Shown here: positions 1-5,705 of the stretch, piece by piece
How positions within the stretch are numbered: position 1 is the stretch's first letter
Layout of the letters: each line of letters starts with the position of its first letter
Assembly: GCA_017454565.1 (NCBI GenBank)
Contig: JAFTCS010000268.1
Span: forward strand, 1 to 6,904
Source of the DNA: Clostridia bacterium
GTDB taxonomy: Bacteria > Bacillota > Clostridia > Oscillospirales > Acutalibacteraceae
Direction of reading: 5' to 3'
DNA: 6,904 bases
The notes under the pieces: model-generated
The model's database searches: none
What the model saw: only the letters and a program-made list of their open reading frames with translations
Told to the model about the DNA's origin: nothing
Program-made: the position numbers and the translations under genes

Positions 1-858
1 AAGGCCGATAACCTTAGCATAACAGCCGCCTTCAAAGTTGAATACGCCGTTGTCATCCCATCCGTGTTCGTCGTCACCGATAAGAAGACGCTTGGGGTCG
101 GTTGAAAGTGTGGTCTTGCCTGTACCTGAAAGACCGAAGAATATAGCGGTATGCTCACCGTTCATGTCGGTGTTTGCAGAGCAGTGCATTGAAGCTATGC
201 CCTGGAGAGGCAGGAAGTAGTTCATCATTGAGAACATACCCTTCTTCATCTCGCCGCCGTACCATGTGTTGAGGATCACCTGCTCACGGCTGGAAACATT
301 GAAGAGAACGGCTGTCTCGGATTTGAGACCAAGCTCCTTGTAATTTTCTACCTTAGCCTTTGAAGCTGTATATACTACGAAATCAGGCTCAAAGCTCTCT
401 GCCTCTTCGGCGGTGGGCTTTATGAACATGTTTTCTACGAAGTGTGCCTGCCATGCGACCTCCATAATGAAGCGTACAGCCATGCATGTATCCTTGTTTG
501 CACCGCAGTAAGCGTCTACAACATAGAGTTTCTTTCCGGAAAGCTCCTTGAGAGCAAGCTCCTTGCAGGCTTTCCATGCTTCTTCGCTTGCAGGGTGGTT
601 ATCGTTGGGATACTCCGGTGTTGTCCACCATACTGTATCCTTTGACTTCTCGTCCATAACAATGAACTTATCCTTGGGTGAACGGCCGGTATAGATACCC
701 GTCATTACATTGACAGCGCCAAGCTCAGTGACCTGTCCCTTTTCATAGCCCTCAAGTGAAGGATCTGTCTCATCCTTGAAAAGCTGGTCATAGGAAGGAT
801 TGTAAACGATCTCTTTCACATCGCTTATACCGTATTTGGTAACATCAATATTTGCCAT
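1..858 (-). CDS. pckA: Phosphoenolpyruvate carboxykinase (ATP), N-terminal 286 residues, truncated by window edge
   Basis: The enzyme interconverts oxaloacetate plus ATP with phosphoenolpyruvate, CO2 and ADP in the cytosol. In anaerobic gut bacteria it often runs in the CO2-fixing direction toward succinate; that direction is inference here. Visible ATP-type PckA motifs, in order: the substrate-binding segment TGRSPKDKF with Arg59; GEMKKG with Lys205/Lys206 (metal/substrate lysine); MHCSAN with His225 (metal ligand); the P-loop GLSGTGKTT at residues 242-250 with Lys248 and Thr249; and GDDEHGW with Asp262/Asp263 (kinase-2/metal site). Reading stays open to base 1, shortly after the FEGGCYAK segment. 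E. coli PckA is about 540 aa, so slightly more than half is present. The ATG start at 858-856 is preceded by AAAGGGG nine bases upstream. The gene has its own promoter and no co-transcribed upstream gene. Identification is very secure. Confidence 0.97.
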   Translation of the reverse strand, partial: MANIDVTKYGISDVKEIVYNPSYDQLFKDETDPSLEGYEKGQVTELGAVNVMTGIYTGRSPKDKFIVMDEKSKDTVWWTTPEYPNDNHPASEEAWKACKELALKELSGKKLYVVDAYCGANKDTCMAVRFIMEVAWQAHFVENMFIKPTAEEAESFEPDFVVYTASKAKVENYKELGLKSETAVLFNVSSREQVILNTWYGGEMKKGMFSMMNYFLPLQGIASMHCSANTDMNGEHTAIFFGLSGTGKTTLSTDPKRLLIGDDEHGWDDNGVFNFEGGCYAKVIGL

Positions 859-867
859 AAAAAATTA

Positions 868-874
868 CCCCTTT
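868..874 (-). promoter_or_regulatory. pckA ribosome binding site
   Basis: On the minus strand AAAGGGG lies nine bases before the ATG, separated by an A/T-only stretch. It fixes the pckA start at 858. Confidence 0.75.
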
Positions 875-941
875 TCTTTTAGCCTGCAAAATGCACTTTG
901 CTATGGGCAAAACTGCATAAGCAGTCCTTGATTACTTCTAT

Positions 942-971
942 ATAATACACTAAAATCATCATGTTTGTCAA
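942..971 (-). promoter_or_regulatory. Sigma-A-type promoter of pckA
   Basis: Minus strand: a perfect -35 TTGACA (971-966), an 18-base spacer, and a -10 TATTAT (947-942). This predicts a transcript start near 935 and a leader of about 75 bases. The leader holds two short stem-loops: an ACTGC/GCAGT stem at 912-925, and TTTGC/GCAAA arms at 897-911. Neither is followed by a T-tract before the start codon, so they do not look like attenuators. Whether they do anything is unknown. Confidence 0.75.
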
Positions 972-991
972 TATGACAATAAAAATATCAG

Positions 992-1042
992 AAAAAGAGT
1001 TTTGCAGCCCCGATGCAGGATTCCTGCATGAGACTGCAAAAC
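992..1042 (-). terminator. Nested-hairpin Rho-independent terminator of the secreted-protein gene
   Basis: A 9-bp outer stem (999-1007 with 1034-1042, GTTTTGCAG/CTGCAAAAC) encloses an internal loop and an 8-bp inner stem (1013-1020 with 1022-1029). On the minus strand the structure is followed by TCTTTTT (998-992), as expected for intrinsic termination downstream of the stop codon at 1078. There is no T-tract on the plus side. It lies between that stop and the pckA -35 box, so it should insulate pckA from read-through. Confidence 0.7.
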
Positions 1043-1045
1043 GAT

Positions 1046-1069
1046 CGTAACGCTGAACGCAGCATTACG
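1046..1069. repeat. Imperfect inverted repeat next to the terminator
   Basis: The arms CGTAA-C-GCTG and CAGC-A-TTACG pair with one mismatch around a 4-base loop. The repeat sits in the nine bases after the 1078 stop codon and just before the nested terminator hairpin. It may form a first 3'-end hairpin of the secreted-protein transcript, or it may be chance. No T-tract adjoins it on either strand. Confidence 0.45.
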
Positions 1070-1077
1070 GAAACCTC

Positions 1078-2418
1078 TTATGTTTTTTGTACAGGATCCG
1101 GCAGCTCGGTGTAATCAATGTAGATGCCGTCCTTGTGGAAAACACTGACATTCAGGTCATCATCAACGGTCAGATCGTATACAAGCTTATACCGGTCTGT
1201 TTTCTCACTGACAGATTTACAGGTGAGCGTTACTGTAACGCTGCCCTTTCTTACAACACTGAAATTATATGTATCCTCGTAGTAATCGTGAGTATCTACC
1301 TTGTCTATGTCGGCGATAAGGTTATCACTGATATCGCAGGTCCATATACAGCCGGCCTCAGGCTTGCTTACAGAGACAGAAAAGCTGCTGCTTACCTGCT
1401 CAGCCTTGGGAAGCTCTTTTTCAAGATAAGTGCCGGTAGTATCCTTTATGCTGTAATTGAGATTCCTGTCAACGGTAACATCGTATGAAAGAGCATACTT
1501 GTCAGCGTTATAGGTGTCGTAGGAAAGGTCTATACTCGTTCTGCCGGCTGCCTTTGTCCGGAAATGGTACTCAAGAAGAACATAGGTCTTGAGATCCTCA
1601 AGGGCTGCGGGCTTTTCGGTCACATAATAATCAAGAATGTCACTGTCCGTAAAGCTGCACTTCCAGAAATATGGTGATGCAATGGGTGATTTTACGGTAA
1701 TTATGAACTCGGTAGGAGTGCGCGGGAGAACATCCGAGACTGTAAGGCTGTAATAGCCCTCCTTGTATTGTCCGTCCTCGTCTGCGATCTTGATGCACAG
1801 ATCATATTCCCCTGTTTTTGTGGGCTTCCACTTGATGAGGTCGGCGGAACCGTAATCACTGAGGGTACTCCATGAGAAGTCATCCTTAGGCTTATAATAG
1901 AACGCGCAGCTCACGTTTCCGAAGCCGCCTTCATGCTGAGCGTTAAGCTCTACCGTATTTCCGAGCTGAACGAAAGCCGTACTCACATAAGGTCTTGCCA
2001 CAAGCTCACGGGTCACTCTTACGTCAAAGTATTTTTTGCCGATGGTGCGGCCGAACTTTACCTTGATGCACACCTCGTAGTCGCCCAGTGCGGTAGGAGT
2101 CCAGTAGCAGTCCTGCACCTCGCTGTAGGTCTGCAGATTGAACCACATCAGCCCCTTCGGCCTGAAATAGAAAGAGTAGGTGCATTTTGAAGGATCTACC
2201 CCCTGAGGCGCCGCGTGAAGCACAAGCGTCTCACCGATATAGAGCCTCTGGGCACTGATATATGAGTTGTTTATGGAATTATCATCTTTTTCTGCAAGCG
2301 CACTGACTACAAGATCACGGAGAGACTCTGCGCTGACCGACACGCCTGCTGTGAAAACCAGCATTACCGAAAGGATAAGGGTGACGATCCTCTTAACTAT
2401 CTTCTGTTTCCTTGTCAA
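1078..2418 (-). CDS. Secreted protein with two triple-tyrosine-like repeats and two chagasin-like beta domains
   Basis: No specific function recognised. With the TTG start chosen here it is 446 aa; an ATG at 2433 would add five residues. The TTG is preferred because GGAGG lies eight bases upstream of it (2431-2427), inside the would-be ATG codons, while the ATG has no ribosome binding site. In ATG numbering: Lys/Arg-rich n-region, hydrophobic stretch 16-30, and a probable signal peptidase cut after VSVSA (residue 35). Residues 55-141 and 147-232 are tandem copies (FYFRPKG...WTPT..GDYEVCIKV and FYYKPKD...WKPT..GEYDLCIKI), resembling Y_Y_Y (triple-tyrosine) domains of clostridial exported proteins. 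Residues 242-337 and 349-440 are a second duplicated type (FWKCSFTDSDIL / IWTCDISDNLIA, then a Gly-containing strand and SYDVTVD / VYDLTVD). They loosely recall the Ig-like chagasin (I42) fold of protease inhibitors; that is inference. No sortase motif, dockerin or C-terminal anchor is visible, so release outside the cell is likely. It is monocistronic. Confidence 0.85.
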   Translation of the reverse strand: MTRKQKIVKRIVTLILSVMLVFTAGVSVSAESLRDLVVSALAEKDDNSINNSYISAQRLYIGETLVLHAAPQGVDPSKCTYSFYFRPKGLMWFNLQTYSEVQDCYWTPTALGDYEVCIKVKFGRTIGKKYFDVRVTRELVARPYVSTAFVQLGNTVELNAQHEGGFGNVSCAFYYKPKDDFSWSTLSDYGSADLIKWKPTKTGEYDLCIKIADEDGQYKEGYYSLTVSDVLPRTPTEFIITVKSPIASPYFWKCSFTDSDILDYYVTEKPAALEDLKTYVLLEYHFRTKAAGRTSIDLSYDTYNADKYALSYDVTVDRNLNYSIKDTTGTYLEKELPKAEQVSSSFSVSVSKPEAGCIWTCDISDNLIADIDKVDTHDYYEDTYNFSVVRKGSVTVTLTCKSVSEKTDRYKLVYDLTVDDDLNVSVFHKDGIYIDYTELPDPVQKT

Positions 2419-2426
2419 TTCACTTA

Positions 2427-2431
2427 CCTCC
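2427..2431 (-). promoter_or_regulatory. GGAGG ribosome binding site that selects the TTG start
   Basis: On the minus strand GGAGG is followed by eight bases and then TTG (2418-2416). The motif overlaps the upstream in-frame ATG (2433-2431), which could not use it. The bases before that ATG contain nothing resembling a Shine-Dalgarno sequence. Confidence 0.7.
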
Positions 2432-2441
2432 ATACTTTGAA

Positions 2442-2447
2442 ATTATA
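2442..2447 (-). promoter_or_regulatory. Possible -10 box of the secreted-protein gene, without a recognisable -35
   Basis: A consensus TATAAT on the minus strand would start transcription near 2435, leaving a leader just long enough for the GGAGG before the TTG start. At 16-18 bases spacing there is no -35-like hexamer (GGTGCG at 17) and no extended -10 TG. If real, the promoter probably needs an activator. A TTGACA at 2510-2505 belongs to the alaS terminator stem and has only a weak TAAAAA partner at 17 bases. Confidence 0.4.
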
Positions 2448-2476
2448 CGGCAGCACTATTATGCCGCACCGTATAA
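2443..2476. repeat. 8-bp perfect inverted repeat over the putative promoter (candidate operator)
   Basis: The arms TTATACGG (2443-2450) and CCGTATAA (2469-2476) are perfect complements separated by 18 bases, so their centres are 26 bases apart. One arm overlaps the possible -10 box and the other reaches the -35 position. This fits a binding site for a dimeric regulator, or a hairpin if transcription begins further upstream. No regulator gene is in the window. Confidence 0.5.
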
Positions 2477-2493
2477 CTATATTTTTATCATAT

Positions 2494-2537
2494 AAAAAAG
2501 CATCTGTCAATATATCCGTGAATAAATTGACAGATGC
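2494..2537 (-). terminator. Rho-independent terminator of alaS
   Basis: A perfect 12-bp stem (2500-2511 with 2526-2537, GCATCTGTCAAT and its complement) has a 14-base loop. On the minus strand it is followed by TTTTTT (2499-2494). It lies about 55 bases beyond the alaS stop codon. The stem is not very GC-rich, but its length and the T-tract make a good intrinsic terminator. It separates alaS from the downstream secreted-protein gene. Confidence 0.85.
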
Positions 2538-2592
2538 AGATATTTCATTGTGCTTTTTGTATTATTTTTGTGTCATTTTTGACACAGCAGCT

Positions 2593-5223
2593 TCATTCCT
2601 TGACACTGCCGAGGATGATTTCGTTTACATTTTCAAGGGCTGCATCTATCTTGGAAACGTCTCCCACGCCGGCCATAGCTCTTTCGGGCTTGCCGCCGCC
2701 GCGTCCGTCAACCATTTCAGCGACCTGCTTGATAAGCTTTCCTGCATGCAGACCCTTGGCCTGTGCCTCCTTGCCGACTACAACGGCGAGGTTGCCCTTG
2801 CCGTCCTCAACAGTGAAGAGAACCGCCACGCTCTTCGGAGCGACCGAAAGCACCCTGTCGCACATATTCTTGAGCATGGAGCTGTTCACTCCGTCAAATC
2901 TGCCCTTTATTATCCTTACACCCTTTTCGATAACCGATACGCTTAGGATGTTGTCCAGCGACATTGCAGATATCTTAGTGTTGAGACGGTCTATCTCCCT
3001 GTCCTTCTCCTTCAGCTCCGCGGCAGCGTTTTCGCAGGCAGCAGGAAGGTTTGCGGCGTTGGTTATCTTGAGCGACTTCATGCACTCAACTGCGGAATTC
3101 TTGTATTCCTCAAGCATGCGGAGCACATTCCTGCCTGTTACAGCCTCTATTCTTCTTACTCCGGAAGCTACCGAGCCTTCGCTCTTTATCCTGAAAAGAC
3201 CTATCTTTGAAGTGTTCTCTATATGTGTGCCGCCGCAGAACTCCTTTGAGAAATCGTCTATCATAACGACTCTTACTATATCGCCGTATTTCTCACCAAA
3301 GAGTGCCATTGCGCCTAACTTTTTGGCCTCTTCGATCTTCATTTCCTTTGTAACAACGTCTACTGCGCTGAAAATCTCCTCATTTACAAGTGCCTCGATC
3401 TGAGCAAGCTCTTCCTCGGTCAAAGCGGAGAAGTGTGTAAAATCAAAACGAAGCTTTTCGCTGTCTACAAGCTGGCCGGCCTGCTCAACGTGAGTACCCA
3501 ACACTTTTCTGAGTGCGGCCTGCAGCAGGTGAGCAGCCGTATGGTTGCGCATGATGGAGTAGCGGTTCTGCTTATCGACCTGAGCCGAAACCGTCTCACC
3601 GACCTCAACTGTACCCTCTGCAATGTGGCAGCGGTGCATGTAGATACCGTTGTTGTCCTTTACGGTGTCAAGCACCTCAAGTTTTGTCCTGTCGGCAAGG
3701 ATAACGCCCTTGTCGCCTACCTGACCGCCGCTCTCAGCGTAAAACGGAGTCCTGTCAAGCACAACGACTACATCATCGCCTGTGCCGCCGAACTCAACTC
3801 TCTCGCCGTCAACAACTATGGCAAGTATCTTTGACTCTGAGCTAAGCTCTGTGTAGCCTATGAAATCAGTCTTTGCTACGCCGCTGAAATCAACGCTGTC
3901 GCTGAGCCATGCGTCTGCTCCGGCGTTCTTTCTTGCGTTCTTTGCTCTTATTTTCTGCTCCCTGAGAAGCTCATTGTAGCCGTCAATATCCACTGTGAAG
4001 CCCTTTTCCTCGGCAACCTCCCTGATGAGGTCTATGGGGAAGCCAAAGGTATCGTTGAGCCTGAAAGCGTCCTCGCCGCTGATCCGGTTGACTTCGGACT
4101 TCTTCATAATATCGTCAAGCAGAGCAAATCCCTGGTCAAGAGTTCTGCCGAAGCTCTCCTCCTCTGTCTTGATGACCTTGACGATAAGATCACGCTTTTC
4201 TGAAAGCTCCGGATAGGATGCGTTCTCCTGGATAACGGTATCAACAACCTTATAGAGGAAGCTGTTCTTTACGCCAAGGAGCCTGCCGTGACGTGCAGCC
4301 CTTCTGAGGAGCCTCCTGAGAACGTAGCCTCTGCCCTCGTTTGAAGGCATAACGCCGTCACCGATCATAAAGGTGGTGCTTCTGATGTGGTCCGTTATTA
4401 CACGCAGGGAAATATCCGTCTTTTCGCTTTCACCGTATGTTACGCCCACTAACTCTGAGATCTTCTTCATAATGTTCTGCACTGTGTCAACAAGGAAAAG
4501 GTTGTCTACCCCCTGCATAACGCAGGCAAGTCTTTCCAGACCCATGCCGGTGTCGATATTCGGATGATCCATAGGCTCGTACTTGCCCTTACCGTCGCTT
4601 ACAAACTGTGAGAACACGTTGTTCCAGACCTCAACATATCTGTCACAGTCGCAGCCTACGCCGCAGTCAGGCTTGCCGCAGCCGTATTTTTCACCTCTGT
4701 CGAAGTAAAGCTCGGTGCAGGGGCCGCAGGGACCTTCGCCGTGCTCCCAGAAATTGTCCTCCTTGCCGAGTCTCTTCAGATGAGAGGGGTCTACACCGAC
4801 CTCGTTTGTCCAGATATCCCATGCCTCGTCGTCATTTTCATAAACGGAAATGTATATTTTCTCAGGCGGCATCTCCAGCACTTTGGTAAAGAACTCCCAT
4901 GCCCATGCCATAGCCTCATGCTTGAAGTAATCTCCGAAGGAGAAGTTTCCGAGCATCTCGAAGAATGTGCCGTGACGCGCGGTTATGCCGACTCTTTCGA
5001 TATCCGGTGTACGGATGCACTTCTGGCAGGTCGTCACCCTTGTTCTGGGGGGAGTCACCTCGCCCGTGAAGAATTTCTTCATAGGAGCCATGCCCGAATT
5101 GATGAGAAGCAGGCTGTTGTCATTGTTCGGTATGAGCGGGAAGCTCGGCAGTCTGAGATGTCCCTTTGATTCAAAAAAGGACAAATACTTTTCTCTTAAT
5201 TCATTCAATCCTGTCCATTTCAT
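2593..5223 (-). CDS. alaS: Alanine--tRNA ligase (alanyl-tRNA synthetase)
   Basis: This cytosolic class II synthetase charges tRNA-Ala with alanine using ATP and edits mischarged Ser/Gly-tRNA-Ala. At 876 aa it equals the E. coli enzyme in length. Motif 1 region: residues 25-52 (PNNDNSLLLINSGM). Motif 2: RHGTFFEMLGNFSFGDYFK at 83-101. A Cys-rich insert typical of many clostridial AlaRS has Cys182, 187, 191 and 193, a likely metal site. Motif 3: GMGLER at 226-231. The editing domain carries zinc ligands His561/His565 (HTAAH) and Cys663/His667 (CGGTH). A coiled-coil linker at about 731-754 leads to the C-Ala/DHHA1 domain with GRGGGKPERAMAG at 840-852. The ATG at 5223 is chosen because MKWTGLNELREKY matches the usual N-terminus and GGTGAT precedes it. 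An upstream in-frame ATG at 5340 lies inside the T-box and is not credible. Nothing appears broken; expression is controlled by the leader at 5265-5494. Confidence 0.98.
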   Translation of the reverse strand: MKWTGLNELREKYLSFFESKGHLRLPSFPLIPNNDNSLLLINSGMAPMKKFFTGEVTPPRTRVTTCQKCIRTPDIERVGITARHGTFFEMLGNFSFGDYFKHEAMAWAWEFFTKVLEMPPEKIYISVYENDDEAWDIWTNEVGVDPSHLKRLGKEDNFWEHGEGPCGPCTELYFDRGEKYGCGKPDCGVGCDCDRYVEVWNNVFSQFVSDGKGKYEPMDHPNIDTGMGLERLACVMQGVDNLFLVDTVQNIMKKISELVGVTYGESEKTDISLRVITDHIRSTTFMIGDGVMPSNEGRGYVLRRLLRRAARHGRLLGVKNSFLYKVVDTVIQENASYPELSEKRDLIVKVIKTEEESFGRTLDQGFALLDDIMKKSEVNRISGEDAFRLNDTFGFPIDLIREVAEEKGFTVDIDGYNELLREQKIRAKNARKNAGADAWLSDSVDFSGVAKTDFIGYTELSSESKILAIVVDGERVEFGGTGDDVVVVLDRTPFYAESGGQVGDKGVILADRTKLEVLDTVKDNNGIYMHRCHIAEGTVEVGETVSAQVDKQNRYSIMRNHTAAHLLQAALRKVLGTHVEQAGQLVDSEKLRFDFTHFSALTEEELAQIEALVNEEIFSAVDVVTKEMKIEEAKKLGAMALFGEKYGDIVRVVMIDDFSKEFCGGTHIENTSKIGLFRIKSEGSVASGVRRIEAVTGRNVLRMLEEYKNSAVECMKSLKITNAANLPAACENAAAELKEKDREIDRLNTKISAMSLDNILSVSVIEKGVRIIKGRFDGVNSSMLKNMCDRVLSVAPKSVAVLFTVEDGKGNLAVVVGKEAQAKGLHAGKLIKQVAEMVDGRGGGKPERAMAGVGDVSKIDAALENVNEIILGSVKE

Positions 5224-5227
5224 TTTT

Positions 5228-5236
5228 ATCACCCTT
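5228..5236 (-). promoter_or_regulatory. alaS ribosome binding site
   Basis: On the minus strand AAGGGTGAT lies four bases before the ATG at 5223. Its GGTGAT part matches the downstream half of the extended anti-Shine-Dalgarno complement, so the short gap is normal. It supports the 876-residue start. Confidence 0.7.
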
Positions 5237-5264
5237 TTTTCAGCATTTGCCGCCGTGAGAAAAT

Positions 5265-5302
5265 AAAAAAAGACCCTTTCGCCTGTATGGGACGAAAAGA
5301 TC
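5265..5302 (-). terminator. Regulated terminator of the alaS T-box
   Basis: A 12-bp stem (5291-5302 with 5272-5283, GATCTTTTCGTC with GGCGAAAGGGTC, including three G-T wobbles) has a 7-base loop. On the minus strand seven T residues follow (5271-5265). The 5' arm begins directly after the T-box sequence, giving the usual mutually exclusive terminator/antiterminator arrangement. Confidence 0.88.
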
Positions 5303-5494
5303 CGTGTTACCACCCAAATTGCGCGCCAAAGACGCACCACTCTGCAGCCATAACGCAGCTATGCGTTGCGGTTTTCCGCAAATGCTCCGAGGCAGCCCAA
5401 GCAGCCTTCCGTAAGGACCTCTCATCAAATAATCCTCTCTCTTTGACGGCGGTATTGCTCTTTTTCTCATCACAGCAGCATATTTATTACATAA
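5265..5494 (-). promoter_or_regulatory. T-box riboswitch leader of alaS
   Basis: A cis-acting RNA that senses uncharged tRNA-Ala: bound tRNA stabilises an antiterminator and lets alaS be transcribed. The T-box core on the minus strand is TTTGGGTGGTAACACGG (about 5317-5301). Its TGGT would pair with an ACCA tRNA end, agreeing with the A73 discriminator of tRNA-Ala. A distal Stem I can be drawn by eye: CCGT (5449-5446) with ACGG (5412-5409), enclosing the conserved-looking CAAAGAGAG side and an AGGA/TCCT helix. A candidate specifier codon is GCT at 5405-5403, on the 3' side of a loop bounded by ACGG and GCTT; other Ala codons lie nearby, so this is tentative. The leader ends in an intrinsic terminator 42 bases before the start codon. 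T-box identity is secure; the specifier is not. Confidence 0.92.
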
Positions 5495-5500
5495 TAAATA
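5481..5500. repeat. 20-base AT palindrome at the alaS transcript start
   Basis: TATTTATTA (5481-5489) and TAATAAATA (5492-5500) are perfect 9-bp arms separated by two bases. The repeat touches the downstream edge of the alaS -10 box and spans the predicted start site. It could be an operator, a 5'-terminal RNA hairpin, or a by-product of A/T richness. Confidence 0.45.
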
Positions 5501-5527
5501 TTATAATCAAATTCCGCGCCGTGTCAA
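5500..5527 (-). promoter_or_regulatory. Consensus sigma-A promoter of alaS
   Basis: Minus strand: perfect -35 TTGACA (5527-5522), 16-base spacer, perfect -10 TATAAT (5505-5500). Transcription should start near 5494, giving a leader of about 270 bases that holds the complete T-box. Strong constitutive initiation with downstream attenuation is the usual design for T-box genes. Confidence 0.85.
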
Positions 5528-5590
5528 TGTATTTTTTAACAAAAACTGAGAAATTTTACTTTACAGGAAGCAAAAATCGTCATTATTCAG

Positions 5591-5619
5591 TTGTATCACC
5601 GGCAAAGCTGTGATATAAT
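5591..5619 (+). promoter_or_regulatory. Extended -10 promoter of the lipoprotein gene
   Basis: TATAAT (5614-5619) is preceded by TG-A, an extended -10. A weak -35, TTGTAT (5591-5596), lies 17 bases upstream. The start site should be near 5626, leaving a leader of about 80 bases. It is divergent from the alaS promoter, with about 64 bases between the two -35 boxes. Confidence 0.7.
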
Positions 5620-5637
5620 CCTCTTAATCGCATTCCC

Positions 5638-5660
5638 GATGTCAGTACATAAATGACATC
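5638..5660 (+). repeat. 7-bp inverted repeat in the lipoprotein leader
   Basis: The arms GATGTCA (5638-5644) and TGACATC (5654-5660) are perfect complements around a 9-base spacer, beginning about 12 bases after the predicted start site. It could be a repressor site or a 5'-UTR stem-loop. No T-tract follows immediately, so it is not an obvious terminator. Confidence 0.45.
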
Positions 5661-5692
5661 ATCATCCTTTATTGTCCATCGAATTCTCAGAC

Positions 5693-5698
5693 AAGGAG
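5693..5698 (+). promoter_or_regulatory. Lipoprotein gene ribosome binding site
   Basis: AAGGAG lies seven bases before the ATG at 5706, an optimal spacing that fixes the start. Confidence 0.8.
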
Positions 5699-5705
5699 CA
5701 TCAGA

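Noticed and set aside
882..925. Attenuator or riboswitch in the pckA leader
   Set aside because: Only short 5-bp stem-loops are visible, with no T-tract and no recognisable riboswitch core in about 75 bases.
1087..1488. 133-codon plus-strand frame
   Set aside because: It is antisense to the C-terminal domains of the secreted protein, which has the signal peptide and domain repeats expected of the real gene.
2482..2510. Promoter with perfect TTGACA at 2510-2505 for the secreted-protein gene
   Set aside because: The hexamer is part of the alaS terminator stem and at 17 bases the -10 would be only TAAAAA; it cannot be excluded but is weaker than the terminator explanation.
2437..3403. Two long plus-strand reading frames (169 and 289 codons)
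   Set aside because: They are antisense to alaS; their codons are complements of conserved AlaRS residues and they have no ribosome binding sites or recognisable protein features.
4741..5169. 142-codon plus-strand frame opposite the alaS catalytic domain
   Set aside because: It is a shadow of the conserved class II synthetase core on the other strand.
5224..5340. 39-residue N-terminal extension of AlaS from an upstream in-frame ATG
   Set aside because: It runs through the T-box antiterminator and terminator, has no ribosome binding site, and does not resemble AlaRS; the 876-aa form matches the family N-terminus and length.
5240..5473. 77-codon minus-strand reading frame before alaS
   Set aside because: It lies within the T-box leader RNA, and its sequence is explained by RNA structure rather than coding.
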